From Fibrisoma montanum (GTDB taxonomy: Bacteria; Bacteroidota; Bacteroidia; Cytophagales; Spirosomataceae): DNA of 64,000 nucleotides. The number at the start of each line of letters is the position of its first letter. Position 1 is the first letter of the stretch. Where the stretch lies: the NCBI RefSeq assembly GCF_003583365.1, contig NZ_QXED01000011.1, positions 105,391 through 169,390 on the forward strand. Reading direction: 5' to 3'. Of the stretch, positions 36,161-45,133 are shown piece by piece. A model generated the notes under the pieces. That model made no database searches, had not been told where the DNA came from, and worked only from the letters and a program-made list of their open reading frames with translations. The translations under genes and the position numbers were made by a program.

Positions 36161-38569
36161 ATGATCCGACTGCTCCTTCTCACCTGTCTGCTTGTTACCA
36201 CGCCACTCCTTGCCCAACGTACTCCGGGGCTGAAGCAACCCGTCGAGATCATCCGCGACCGCTGGGGTATTGCGCACATCTACGCCCGGAACGAACATGA
36301 TCTGTTTTTTGCGCAGGGCTATTCGGCCGCTTCCGACCGGCTGTTTCAGCTCGAAATCTGGCGTCGGCAGGCGACCGGCACCGTGGCCGAGCTGCTCGGA
36401 CCAAAGGAGGTGAAGCGGGATATGGGTACGCGCTTGTTTCGCTTTAGAGGTAACCTCGACCAGGAACTGAAGCATTACCACCCGCATGGACCGCAGATCG
36501 TGCAGGCCTTTGTGGACGGGATCAACGCCTACATCCGGGAGATACTGAAAACACCCGAAAAGCTGCCGATTGAGTTCAGGCTGCTGAATACAAAACCGGG
36601 TTACTGGACGCCCGAGGTCGTGATCAGCCGCCATCAGGGATTACTCGGCAACGTCCGCGACGAACTGAACTACGGTCGGCTGGTTCACCTGATCGGGGCG
36701 GATAAACTACGGCAACTGCAATGGTTTCACCCTGCCCGCAAAGCCACCGAACCCGATCTGACGCTGCACGTCAGCGGGGCAGACCTGATGCAGCCGATTC
36801 TGGAGATTTACGAAGCGTTTCGTTTGCCGTTAAAATTCAGTGCCACCGACGAAGGGCCGGGCGCTACGGAAGAGGAAGCCGGCCTGAACCGGCAGCAACA
36901 GATTGCCGACTGGTTTGACACCGAAAAGCAGTACGTCGGCTCCAACAATTGGATTATCAGCGGCAAGCGGTCGGCAAGCGGGTTTCCGATGCTGGCCAAT
37001 GACCCCCACCGGGCGCAGTCGGTGCCGTCGCTGCGGTACTGGGTTCATCTGAGTGCTCCAGGATGGAATGTCGTGGGGGCTGGTGAGCCGACGCTGCCCG
37101 GCGTATCCATCGGCCACAATGACTACGGAGCCTGGGGACTGACCATCTTCGAAACCGACAACGAAGACCTGTATGTCTACGAAACCAATCCGGCCAATCC
37201 CAACCAGTACCGCTACCAGGGACGCTGGAAAGACATGCGGGTGCTGACCGAAACGATTCCCGTCAAAGGCCGAAAGCCGGCAACCGCTACGCTGAAGTAT
37301 ACCCACCACGGCCCGGTCGTATTCGAGGATGCGAAGAATTATAAAGCTTACGCCGTTCGGGCGGGTTGGCTGGATCGCGGCTGTGCACCGTATCTGGCCA
37401 GTCTACGAATGAACCAGGCCCGAAACTGGACCGAATTCCGACAGGCGTGTGCCTACAGCCGACTGCCGGGCGAAAACATGATCTGGGCAGGACGGCCCTC
37501 AGCGGGTAAAAACACGATTGGCTGGCAGGCAACCGGCCTGTCGCCGATCCGTAAAAACTGGACAGGGCTGGTGCCCGTGCCCGGTGATGGCCGGTTTGAG
37601 TGGAGCGGCTACCTGCCTATTCAGCAACTGCCGCATAAGATTGACCCGCCCGAGGGCTTTGTCGTGACGGCCAACAATAACCTGACGCCCGCTGATTTTC
37701 CGCATCGCAATGCCGTGGGCTGGGTGTGGGCCAATCCGGTGCGGGCTGATCGCATCAAAGAAGTGATTCAATCGAAACCCAGGCATTCCATCGACGATTT
37801 CAAGGCGTTGCAGGCCGACTACCTGTCGATGAGTGCCCGGTCGCTGGTGCCCTTGCTGAAGAACCTGAAGGCCAACGATCCCGTAGTGGAGCAGAGCCGG
37901 CAGCGGCTGCTGAACTGGGATTATCAGCTGCGGCCGGAGTCCGTTCCGGCGGCTATCTACGTGGCCTGGGAAACCGAACTGCGGCAGGCCGTCTACAGCG
38001 CGACGGTGCCCGAAGTGGCCCGGCCGTACCTGCGGAGCGTGCCGATGAAGCGGGTGGTCGACTGGTTGACACACAATGAAGTTCCGCCCGGTCTGCTTAC
38101 CAAAGCCCTCGAAAAAGCCGTCGCTACGCTGACCCAGCGCCTGGGCCCGGACCCGTCACTCTGGCTGTATGGGCAGCCCAACAACAAACACATTACGCTG
38201 ACGCACACCCTGAGCAGCCGGGCGACTCCCGAACAGCGGGCGAAGATGAACCTGGGGCCACTGCCCCGGGGTGGTTACGGCGAAACGGTCAACAATACCG
38301 GCAATGGTCTGAATCAGGAACATGGCGCTTCGTTTCGGATCATCGTCGATACGCAGGACTGGGATAAAACCGTTGGCATCAACAGCCCCGGGCAATCGGG
38401 CGATCCGGCCAGTCCTCACTACGCTGATCTGTTTCCGCTCTGGGCGCAGAACGGGTACTTCCCGGTGTATTTCTCGAAGAAAAAAGTGCAGTCGGTAGCC
38501 GAATCAACGATCTCGCTGCAGCCTTCCGGTACCGGGCAAATTAATTCGCCCGCAGGCAGAAGGAAATAA
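36161..38569 (+). CDS. Penicillin acylase family protein (Ntn-hydrolase)
   Basis: The 802-residue protein has a signal peptide (about 1-19, ending LLAQ). The alpha chain shows IIRDRWGIAHIYARNEHDLFF and FAQGYSAASDRLFQLE. The beta-chain start GSNNWIISGKRS has Ser261 as the probable Ntn nucleophile after self-cleavage. NDPHRAQSVPSLRYWVHL and VSIGHNDYGAWGLT are conserved blocks. Members hydrolyse amide bonds in beta-lactams or acyl-homoserine lactones; which applies here is not evident. The T-run of a terminator-like hairpin touches its start codon. Confidence 0.9.
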   Translation: MIRLLLLTCLLVTTPLLAQRTPGLKQPVEIIRDRWGIAHIYARNEHDLFFAQGYSAASDRLFQLEIWRRQATGTVAELLGPKEVKRDMGTRLFRFRGNLDQELKHYHPHGPQIVQAFVDGINAYIREILKTPEKLPIEFRLLNTKPGYWTPEVVISRHQGLLGNVRDELNYGRLVHLIGADKLRQLQWFHPARKATEPDLTLHVSGADLMQPILEIYEAFRLPLKFSATDEGPGATEEEAGLNRQQQIADWFDTEKQYVGSNNWIISGKRSASGFPMLANDPHRAQSVPSLRYWVHLSAPGWNVVGAGEPTLPGVSIGHNDYGAWGLTIFETDNEDLYVYETNPANPNQYRYQGRWKDMRVLTETIPVKGRKPATATLKYTHHGPVVFEDAKNYKAYAVRAGWLDRGCAPYLASLRMNQARNWTEFRQACAYSRLPGENMIWAGRPSAGKNTIGWQATGLSPIRKNWTGLVPVPGDGRFEWSGYLPIQQLPHKIDPPEGFVVTANNNLTPADFPHRNAVGWVWANPVRADRIKEVIQSKPRHSIDDFKALQADYLSMSARSLVPLLKNLKANDPVVEQSRQRLLNWDYQLRPESVPAAIYVAWETELRQAVYSATVPEVARPYLRSVPMKRVVDWLTHNEVPPGLLTKALEKAVATLTQRLGPDPSLWLYGQPNNKHITLTHTLSSRATPEQRAKMNLGPLPRGGYGETVNNTGNGLNQEHGASFRIIVDTQDWDKTVGINSPGQSGDPASPHYADLFPLWAQNGYFPVYFSKKKVQSVAESTISLQPSGTGQINSPAGRRK

Positions 38570-38585
38570 TCAGAATAAGGATCAT

Positions 38586-38593
38586 TACTTTTG
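38586..38593 (+). promoter_or_regulatory. argS promoter -7 element
   Basis: TACTTTTG fits TAnnTTTG and lies 69 bp before the argS ATG at 38663. No clear -33 TTTG was found. It supports 38663 over the open frame start at 38603, which would lie within about 10 bp of the element. Confidence 0.45.
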
Positions 38594-38662
38594 CAGTGAT
38601 TTTTGAATGCAACTGATCGATACGCCGTGCGACAGACCCCTCTGCAACGCACCGCCGAACCA

Positions 38663-40456
38663 ATGGACATACAGGAACAAGTAAAGCAAGCCATACAGCA
38701 AGCCATCAGCGCCCTGTTCGATACCACACTTGACGAGGTGGCGCTGCAACCTACCAAAAAAGAGTTTGAAGGCCTTTACACCTTCGTAACGTTTCCGCTG
38801 ACCAAAACCCTGCGCAAATCACCCATCGAGATTGGGCAGGCAATCGGTACGTATTTGCAGGAAAATACCACCGTGGTCAGTCACTTCAACGTTGTTCAGG
38901 GATTCCTGAACCTGAGCATTGCCGATTCGGCCTGGCTCGACGTACTGAACGACATACTGGCCGAGCCTGATTTCGGTCAGTTACCCACTAAAGGGCAGTC
39001 GGTGATGGTGGAGTTTTCGTCGCCGAACACCAATAAGCCCCTGCACCTCGGTCACCTGCGCAACAACTTCCTGGGCGACGCCGTCAGCCGCATTTTAAAA
39101 GCCAACGGCTACGATGTCGTGAAAACCAGCATCGTCAACGACCGGGGCATACACATCTGTAAGTCGATGCGGGCGTATCAGTTGTTCAGCAACGATGCGT
39201 CGGGCCAGCCCGAAACGCCCGAGTCGAGCGGCATGAAGGGCGACCACCTGATCGGTAAATACTACGTCCTGTTCGACAAGGCGTATAAAGCCCAGATCGA
39301 GGAACTGGTGGCGCAGGGTATGCCGAAAGAAGAAGCCGAAAAGAAAGCTCCGCTGATGCTGGAGGTGCAGGAGATGCTGCGGAAGTGGGAGCAGGGCGAC
39401 CCCGAAACGGTGACGCTCTGGCGGCAACTGAACGAATGGGTCTATGCCGGATTCGCCGAAACGTATCAGAAAATTGGTGTCAGCTTCGACAAGACGTATT
39501 ACGAATCCAACACCTACGTATTGGGCAAGGAGGTCGTTGAAGAAGGTCTGCAGAAAGGCATTTTCTACCGAAAGGAAGACAGCTCCGTCTGGATCAACCT
39601 GACCGAAGAAGGTCTCGATCAGAAGCTGGTGCTGCGCTCGGATGGTACGTCGGTGTACATGACTCAGGACCTCGGCACGACCGATCTGAAGTACGACGAT
39701 TTCCACAACGACCGCCAGATCTGGGTGGTGGGCAACGAGCAGGATTACCACTTTGCCGTGCTGTTCGCCATTCTGCGCCGGTTAGGCCGGCCGTATGCCA
39801 ATGGCCTGTACCACCTGTCCTACGGCATGGTTGATCTGCCCAGCGGCAAGATGAAGTCCCGCGAAGGTACTGTGGTGGATGCCGACGACCTGATTCAGGA
39901 GATGTATGACACCGCCGAGCAACGTACCCGCGATCTGGGCAAGATCGAGGATTTTAATTCGGCCGAAGCACAGCAGCTTTACCACATGCTCGGCATGGGG
40001 GCGCTGAAGTATTTCCTGCTGAAGGTTGACCCGAAGAAACGGATGCTGTTCAACCCCGAAGAATCGGTGGATTTTCAGGGAAACACGGGGCCGTTCATTC
40101 AATATACCCACGCCCGTATCCGGTCGGTGCTGCGGAAGGCCGAACAAAACGGTCTGCAACCCGAAAAAAGCGTGTCGGCGGTGGCGATGCACCCGACCGA
40201 ACAGCAACTGGTGTATCTGCTGAGTCAGTTTCCGCAGCGCATTGCCGAAGCGGGCGACGACTACGCGCCGTCCTACATCGGGCAGTTTGCCTATGAACTG
40301 GCCAAGGCCTACAACCAGTTCTACGCTGAGGTCTCCATTCTGTCGGAGCCGGACCCTATAAAGACCCAGCTACGAGTTACTTTATCGGCGTTGGTGGCCG
40401 GGACAATCCGCAAAGCCATGCAGTTGCTGGGTATCGATGTGCCCGAGAAAATGTAA
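38663..40456 (+). CDS. argS: Arginyl-tRNA synthetase
   Basis: The 597-residue protein is a class I aminoacyl-tRNA synthetase: N-terminal additional domain (about 1-100), HIGH-type motif NTNKPLHLGHLRNNFLGD (about 120-137), RNA-binding insertion, KMSKS-like GKMKSREGTVVDADDLIQEM (about 396-415), and a DALR anticodon-binding C-terminus with AYNQFYAEVSIL and LLGIDVPEKM. It charges tRNA-Arg. The ATG at 38663 gives the usual length and is preceded by a good promoter element. A loose hairpin at 40471-40520 may end its transcript. Confidence 0.96.
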   Translation: MDIQEQVKQAIQQAISALFDTTLDEVALQPTKKEFEGLYTFVTFPLTKTLRKSPIEIGQAIGTYLQENTTVVSHFNVVQGFLNLSIADSAWLDVLNDILAEPDFGQLPTKGQSVMVEFSSPNTNKPLHLGHLRNNFLGDAVSRILKANGYDVVKTSIVNDRGIHICKSMRAYQLFSNDASGQPETPESSGMKGDHLIGKYYVLFDKAYKAQIEELVAQGMPKEEAEKKAPLMLEVQEMLRKWEQGDPETVTLWRQLNEWVYAGFAETYQKIGVSFDKTYYESNTYVLGKEVVEEGLQKGIFYRKEDSSVWINLTEEGLDQKLVLRSDGTSVYMTQDLGTTDLKYDDFHNDRQIWVVGNEQDYHFAVLFAILRRLGRPYANGLYHLSYGMVDLPSGKMKSREGTVVDADDLIQEMYDTAEQRTRDLGKIEDFNSAEAQQLYHMLGMGALKYFLLKVDPKKRMLFNPEESVDFQGNTGPFIQYTHARIRSVLRKAEQNGLQPEKSVSAVAMHPTEQQLVYLLSQFPQRIAEAGDDYAPSYIGQFAYELAKAYNQFYAEVSILSEPDPIKTQLRVTLSALVAGTIRKAMQLLGIDVPEKM

Positions 40457-40522
40457 TGCAGTAGCGAGATTTGTTTGGTAAAGGGTTTATATTCAAATCG
40501 AAACTTTTAAAACCTTTTCCAA

Positions 40523-40825
40523 ATGAAACGAGAAATTACGAAAGTAGACGTTGCTTCAGTGGCGTTGGTGTATGGTGCGCTCCTGGCGGTAATCGGATTA
40601 TTTTTTGCGCTGTTGTTTTTTCTGTTCGGTTCCTTATTTGGTACTATGTTTAACCGGTCGGGTATGGGAGCCATGATGGGGGGCGGTATCGTGATGGTCA
40701 TCTTACTGCCGATTCTCTACGGTATTTTCGGGATGATATTTGGTGCCCTGTTCGGCCTTATCTACAACCTGGTTGCTCCCCGGGTCGGTGGCGTTAAGGT
40801 GTACATTCGCGATGCAGTCCAGTAA
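40523..40825 (+). CDS. Small membrane protein (DUF3566-like)
   Basis: The 100-residue protein has an N-terminal KREITKVDVASVALVYG segment followed by two or three hydrophobic helices (about 15-40 and 50-85) and a short C-terminal tail RVGGVKVYIRDAVQ. The arrangement resembles DUF3566-type integral membrane proteins, whose role is not established. Gly and Met are abundant in the middle. It is not clearly in an operon with argS because of 66 bp and a weak hairpin between them. Confidence 0.7.
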   Translation: MKREITKVDVASVALVYGALLAVIGLFFALLFFLFGSLFGTMFNRSGMGAMMGGGIVMVILLPILYGIFGMIFGALFGLIYNLVAPRVGGVKVYIRDAVQ

Positions 40826-40876
40826 GGCCCCGCAAGAACCTGTAAAGCGAAAACTATTTTATCTCACAACCCGTTA

Positions 40877-40913
40877 AAGGCGATAACATGGTCATGTTAT
40901 CGCCTTATTTTTT
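40877..40913 (+). terminator. Hairpin with T-run abutting the gpx start codon
   Basis: AAGGCGATAACATG (40877-40890) is complementary to CATGTTATCGCCTT (40893-40906). After the stem the sequence ATTTTTT leads straight into the ATG at 40914. It probably ends the transcript of the small membrane-protein gene; the arrangement matches 36126-36160. Confidence 0.7.
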
Positions 40914-41534
40914 ATGAGAAAAACGTTTGTACTTGCCTTATCAGCCTTTGGGCTGCTTTTACTTACTTCTGGATTTATGTCTATATCAACGCTTGTTAAA
41001 GGAATCTTCAGCGACAAAAATGAAGTTGCTGCGGCACCCACTACCCCTCCGGCACCCGCAAAAACACTGTATGACTTTACGGTGAAGTCTATCGACGGTA
41101 AGTCGGTATCACTGAGCGGTTTCAAAGGCAAAAAAGTTGTGATTCTGAACGTAGCTTCCAAGTGCGGCTACACACCACAGTACGGCGACTGGGAAAAGTT
41201 CTACAAGGAACACGGCAGTAAGATTGTTGTGCTGGGCTTTCCGGCCAACGATTTCGCCAGCCAGGAACCGGGCAGCAACGAAGAAATTGCTACGTTCTGT
41301 CAGAAGAATTACGGCGTAACGTTCCCCATGTTTGAGAAGGTGGTCGTGACCGGCAAAGAGCAGGCTCCGCTGTATAAATGGCTGTCGTCGAAGCCGCTGA
41401 ACGGCTGGAACGACAAGGCGCCGACCTGGAACTTCTGCAAATACGTCATCAACGAACAAGGTCAGTTGACTCACTTCTCCGCATCAGGCGTTAAGCCCGA
41501 CGACGCTGAGTTCAAAAAAGCAGTAGGAATTTGA
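40914..41534 (+). CDS. Glutathione peroxidase family protein
   Basis: The 206-residue protein has an N-terminal signal or membrane anchor (about 1-22), then a glutathione peroxidase domain from about 53. The peroxidatic Cys lies in NVASKCGYTPQY (Cys about 86, Cys rather than Sec), with the FPANDFASQEPGS motif and WNFCKYVI. It reduces peroxides using thioredoxin or glutathione in the envelope. The canonical motif is FPCNQF; here the Cys is Ala and the Gln is Asp. An extra Cys sits in WNFCKY. These changes may alter the resolving-cysteine route. A repeat element separates it from menA. Confidence 0.9.
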   Translation: MRKTFVLALSAFGLLLLTSGFMSISTLVKGIFSDKNEVAAAPTTPPAPAKTLYDFTVKSIDGKSVSLSGFKGKKVVILNVASKCGYTPQYGDWEKFYKEHGSKIVVLGFPANDFASQEPGSNEEIATFCQKNYGVTFPMFEKVVVTGKEQAPLYKWLSSKPLNGWNDKAPTWNFCKYVINEQGQLTHFSASGVKPDDAEFKKAVGI

Positions 41535-41542
41535 TTTAAAGC

Positions 41543-41607
41543 GTGAAAGAGCGAACGAGTGATGTGCTCAGCACACCGTTTGCTCTTTCACTCATTCGCT
41601 CTTTCAC
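41543..41607. repeat. Inverted repeat GTGAAAGAGCGAACGAGTGA between gpx and menA
   Basis: The left arm 41543-41562 and right arm 41588-41607 (TCACTCATTCGCTCTTTCAC) differ at one base. It lies 8 bp upstream of the menA ATG at 41615; in-frame GTG at 41543 is not taken as the start, because the family starts at MNPWVAAARPRTLP. Related sequence occurs inside ileS (51771-51807). Confidence 0.65.
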
Positions 41608-41614
41608 TCATTAC

Positions 41615-42508
41615 ATGAACCCCTGGGTTGCTGCGGCCCGGCCGCGTACGTTACCGCTGGCATTGGCCAGTATTATCCTGGGTAGTTTTCTGGCCGCTGC
41701 GGATGGACAATTAAATGTGTCGATCGTGGTGCTGGCGGCCCTGACTACCATCTTTCTCCAAATTCTCTCCAATTTCGCCAACGACTACGGCGATGCCATT
41801 TCGGGCAAGGATACCGACCTGCGCGTTGGTCCCCGGCGGGCCGTGGCTACCGGACTGATCACGAAAGAGGCCATGCTGCGCGGCATTGTCGTTACGTCGG
41901 TGCTGTCGCTGATCACGGGGATCTGGCTGCTGGTGGTTGCCTTTCAGGGCGCCGGGCAGGAGGTTTTCTGGGCGTTTCTGATTCTGGGGTTGTTGAGCAT
42001 CGCGGCTGCCATCGGGTATACCAACGGCAAGCGCCCCTATGGGTATGCCGGATTCGGCGACATTGCTGTGCTTCTCTTCTTCGGCTGGCTGGGTGTGCTG
42101 GGTACGTATTTTCTACACACGCTCTCGTTTAATGCCGCCCTGTTGCTGCCCGCCACGAGCGTTGGGTTGTTTGCGACCGGAGTGTTGAACATCAACAACA
42201 TCCGCGACATTGAAACCGATACCATGACCGGCAAACGGTCCATTCCGGCGCGATTGGGTTTGCAGCGGGCCATTCGGTACCACTGGGCGCTGCTGATTGC
42301 CGGGATGCTTTGTGCGTTACTTTTCTCCCTGCTGACGGGACAGGGCTGGGTAAGTTATCTGTACCTGCTCGCGTTTCCGCTGTTCGTGCTGAACGGGCGG
42401 GCCGTGGCCACCCATCAACGGCCGGCCGAACTCAATCCCCGGCTGGGGCAACTCGCCCTCACGACTCTGCTGTTTGTCGTGCTTTTTGGCATCGGGCAAG
42501 TGCTGTGA
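41615..42508 (+). CDS. menA: 1,4-dihydroxy-2-naphthoate polyprenyltransferase
   Basis: The 297-residue protein is a UbiA-superfamily membrane prenyltransferase with eight or nine hydrophobic segments. The polyprenyl diphosphate-binding motif is at NFANDYGDAISGKDTD (about 50-65), and the second Asp-rich motif is at NNIRDIETDTMTGKRSI (about 195-211). It attaches an isoprenoid tail to 1,4-dihydroxy-2-naphthoate in menaquinone synthesis. Its N-terminus MNPWVAAARPRTLPLALAS is typical of MenA. The start lies just after an inverted repeat. Confidence 0.92.
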   Translation: MNPWVAAARPRTLPLALASIILGSFLAAADGQLNVSIVVLAALTTIFLQILSNFANDYGDAISGKDTDLRVGPRRAVATGLITKEAMLRGIVVTSVLSLITGIWLLVVAFQGAGQEVFWAFLILGLLSIAAAIGYTNGKRPYGYAGFGDIAVLLFFGWLGVLGTYFLHTLSFNAALLLPATSVGLFATGVLNINNIRDIETDTMTGKRSIPARLGLQRAIRYHWALLIAGMLCALLFSLLTGQGWVSYLYLLAFPLFVLNGRAVATHQRPAELNPRLGQLALTTLLFVVLFGIGQVL

Positions 42509-42744
42509 CGACGCAGAGTTGGTCGCTTGACTTCGCCTGATAAAGCCAAGTAAGTTATCAATAACTCACGTTAAACGGTTGTTGCCACTGTTTCGGCTGA
42601 GTAATGCTTTTCACCCCGCCATAAAACCTTTTGTGTAAAAACTGATTGCCGATTACTGCCTTCGCTTAATATTCGTACAAACGGGTGGGCTGCGCCAGCA
42701 ATCGCTTGCCCGCTTACATAAGAACTCGTTTGTACCAGCCGGTT

Positions 42745-43911
42745 ATGTTCAAAAGCAAGCCAACGTCTGCCAGCACACCTAAACCTAAAAAATCACTTCT
42801 CCGCGAATGGGCGGATTCCATGCTGTTTGCCGTTGTGGCGGCCACATTGATCCGCTGGATGACCGTCGAAGCGTTCGCCATTCCGACGCCCTCCATGGAA
42901 AGCAGCCTGATGGTCGGCGATTTCCTGTTTGTTAGTAAGCTGCATTACGGGCCACGCACACCCAAAACACCCCTTCAGGTGCCGCTGACGCATCAGAAAC
43001 TCTGGGGAACGAACCTGCCTTCGTTCAGTTCGGCCATTCAATTGCCGATGTATCGCTTTCCGGGCTTTTCGCACGTGAAAAACGGCGATGTCGTCGTGTT
43101 CAATTACCCGCCCCAACTGCCGGGCGAACCCGATTACCCGCCCGATCTGAAAACGTATTACGTGAAGCGGTGCGTAGGCATACCGGGCGATACGGTAGGG
43201 CTTCGAAACGAGCAGGTGTTCGTCAATGGGAGGGCGTTTCCGGTGGCGCGTCGGCAGCAGTCGTCCTATTTTGTCAAAACCACCGAAGTCCTTGATGATC
43301 GCTTTTTTCGGAAGTACGGCATCGTAAACGATTTTAAATCGCCGGAAGGGCCGTTTATCAACTGGCAGCCGCTCGAAACCATCGATAACAAGACGAAAGC
43401 GTCCGTGTTGGTTGGCTACCGGGTCAATACGTCCGCCGAGGTCATGGCTCAGTTTAAAACCTTTGACTGGGTGAAGGGCATCGAACCCATGACAGCCCCG
43501 GCCGGTCAGTCGGAGCCGGGAATATACGGCGGGGCGGCCAACGCCTGGAACCGGGACAATTTTGGTCCGCTGGTCATTCCCAAAAAGGGTACTACGATTC
43601 CGATCAACCGGCAGACGCTGGCGGTGTACGGCCCCATCATCCAACGCTACGAAGGCAACAAAAACGTAGCGCTGACCGCAACCAGTCTCCAGATTGACGG
43701 TCGACCCGTAACAGCCTACACCTTCCGGCAGGACTACTACTTCATGCTGGGCGATAACCGCCACAACTCCGAGGATTCGCGCTACTGGGGCTTCGTGCCC
43801 GATGATCACATCGTCGGTAAGGCCGTGTTTGTCTGGCTGTCGATTGATCCCGTTCCGGCCGACATCTGGCACAAGATCCGCTGGAATCGGTTGTTTCGGT
43901 TGATTGAGTAA
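42745..43911 (+). CDS. lepB: Signal peptidase I
   Basis: The 388-residue protein has a basic N-terminal tail, a membrane anchor (about 27-45), the catalytic Ser in IPTPSMESSLM (about 52) and the catalytic Lys in YYVKRCVGIPGDTV (about 140). It ends with GDNRHNSEDSRYWGFVPDDHIVGKAV and a short tail. It cleaves signal peptides of exported proteins at the membrane. The about 150-residue insertion between Lys and the GDNRHNSEDSR block is longer than in the E. coli enzyme, as in other Bacteroidota. The ATG at 42745 is preferred to an upstream in-frame codon. Confidence 0.93.
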   Translation: MFKSKPTSASTPKPKKSLLREWADSMLFAVVAATLIRWMTVEAFAIPTPSMESSLMVGDFLFVSKLHYGPRTPKTPLQVPLTHQKLWGTNLPSFSSAIQLPMYRFPGFSHVKNGDVVVFNYPPQLPGEPDYPPDLKTYYVKRCVGIPGDTVGLRNEQVFVNGRAFPVARRQQSSYFVKTTEVLDDRFFRKYGIVNDFKSPEGPFINWQPLETIDNKTKASVLVGYRVNTSAEVMAQFKTFDWVKGIEPMTAPAGQSEPGIYGGAANAWNRDNFGPLVIPKKGTTIPINRQTLAVYGPIIQRYEGNKNVALTATSLQIDGRPVTAYTFRQDYYFMLGDNRHNSEDSRYWGFVPDDHIVGKAVFVWLSIDPVPADIWHKIRWNRLFRLIE

Positions 43912-43928
43912 ATGCCTTAGCGTACCGG

Positions 43929-44348
43929 TCAGACCGGCTGATCGGCCATCCAGTTGGTTAAGCCGGTAATAAGCTCGTTTACGTCGGCGATCAGCCAGTC
44001 GGTAGCCATCCGGTTGGTTAACTTACGGGTAGATAGCTGGCTGAGCCGTTCCAGCCGGCGCCGTTGTCGGCTCGGTAGCTGCTGGAGATACGGCTGTAGC
44101 TGGGGCAACGTTTCCTGCACCCGAATGCAGGCCGATTCGGACAGGCTGTAGTGAACGGCCAGCCGCCGAATCTCGGTGACGCGCCAGAGCTGCGGCTTGT
44201 TATACCGTTGGCGAATGCTGTTGTTAGTCAGGCCCAATACCGGTTCGAGAATCCGGGCGTTTCGGACATCATCGTTGAAATGACGCATTACAACCCGGTA
44301 CGTATTCTGAAACGATAATAAGGATTCAAGTAGATATTGTGCTGTCAT
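43929..44348 (-). CDS. Hypothetical protein with helix-turn-helix-like segment
   Basis: The 139-residue protein has a possible helix-turn-helix in LEPVLGLTNNSIRQRYNKPQLWRVTEIRRLAVHYSLSE, which resembles a compact XRE-type DNA-binding domain. A basic helical part (about 90-110, SRQRRRLERLSQ) follows. No family was recognised with certainty. It converges on lepB with a 17 bp gap and starts in a region without other genes. Base composition is like the neighbours. Confidence 0.55.
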   Translation of the reverse strand: MTAQYLLESLLSFQNTYRVVMRHFNDDVRNARILEPVLGLTNNSIRQRYNKPQLWRVTEIRRLAVHYSLSESACIRVQETLPQLQPYLQQLPSRQRRRLERLSQLSTRKLTNRMATDWLIADVNELITGLTNWMADQPV

Positions 44349-44546
44349 AGATGATCGGGCTTAAGCTGTACTGATGGTGGAGCCGGATTGAGTCCGGTTA
44401 AACTGCCGGATGTGTGAGAACTAAAACTATGCCAGTTATCATATTGAAGCAGGAATGATAGGCCATAAAGGGAAACTATCGGCCAAAAATCAGGAGCCTT
44501 TGAGGGATGCACGTGATGAAGACCAAACCGACGCTGATTGTAGTCG

Positions 44547-44678
44547 TTAGTACCGCGTGTCGGCCAGGCTGTTGGGCAATGCGTGAAAGTTGACTTTGGT
44601 ACGATTCGTGATACCCGCCCTTGCGATCTGCAGCAGCAGAGTTAGATTTTCTTCATTCGGTTTATCTGACCGTTCCAT
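44547..44678 (-). CDS. Possible 43-residue protein
   Basis: The frame reads MERSDKPNEENLTLLLQIAR and continues to LPNSLADTRY. Codon use is balanced and the LTLLLQIARAGIT core is helix-like. No family is recognised and no upstream promoter was found. It could be a small gene or the remnant of a longer one. Confidence 0.3.
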   Translation of the reverse strand: MERSDKPNEENLTLLLQIARAGITNRTKVNFHALPNSLADTRY

Positions 44679-44904
44679 CCGGGCGACTTCGCCGTAGCGC
44701 CCAATTGCTCACTTTAATACGATTCTAATCCCTATATTATCGGTCTTTAATAAGTTAAAGGGTTAGTTTTCAGAAACGCCCGGCTTTATACGTCTACAGT
44801 CGTGATATAGCCAAACGGCGAATTGTGTCTGAGTCGTATTGATCGTTGACTCAATGTGAGGTGGATGAATGGTGAGTGATCACGGACAATAGTAGGGCTG
44901 CTTT

Positions 44905-44954
44905 CTTTGTTATCCCGACCGGGACGCGTGGATGCCAGGAGGGATGATAAAAAA
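44905..44954. repeat. Degenerate copy of the GTCATCCCGACC hairpin repeat
   Basis: TTTGTTATCCCGACC at 44906-44920 and GGAGGGATGATAAAAA at 44938-44953 form the arms. It resembles the copy at 13283-13386. Confidence 0.5.
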
Positions 44955-45133
44955 GCGCATTTGAGGCTATGGAGTTATTCAAAACTCACGTTAACTTAGT
45001 GTACTGCATAGGTAGAAATCCTGTCGGGGATGCTGCCAACGGCTTTTCGCAGGAATTCAGCGGCTGGTTGTAGAAAACCGGCTTGCTTATGAACATATCA
45101 ATTGCTTCTGAACTTGGTAAACCATCGTGAGCC

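Larger units (their letters stand above)
44349..45133. other. 785 bp intergenic region: one possible small frame and a degenerate repeat
   Basis: The region holds a 43-codon frame on the minus strand (44547-44678) and a degenerate hairpin repeat (44905-44954). It also holds the motif AACTCACGTTAA near 44985, which recurs near 42560 with further similarity. No RNA gene was recognised. Tandem promoter signals were not resolved. Confidence 0.45.
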
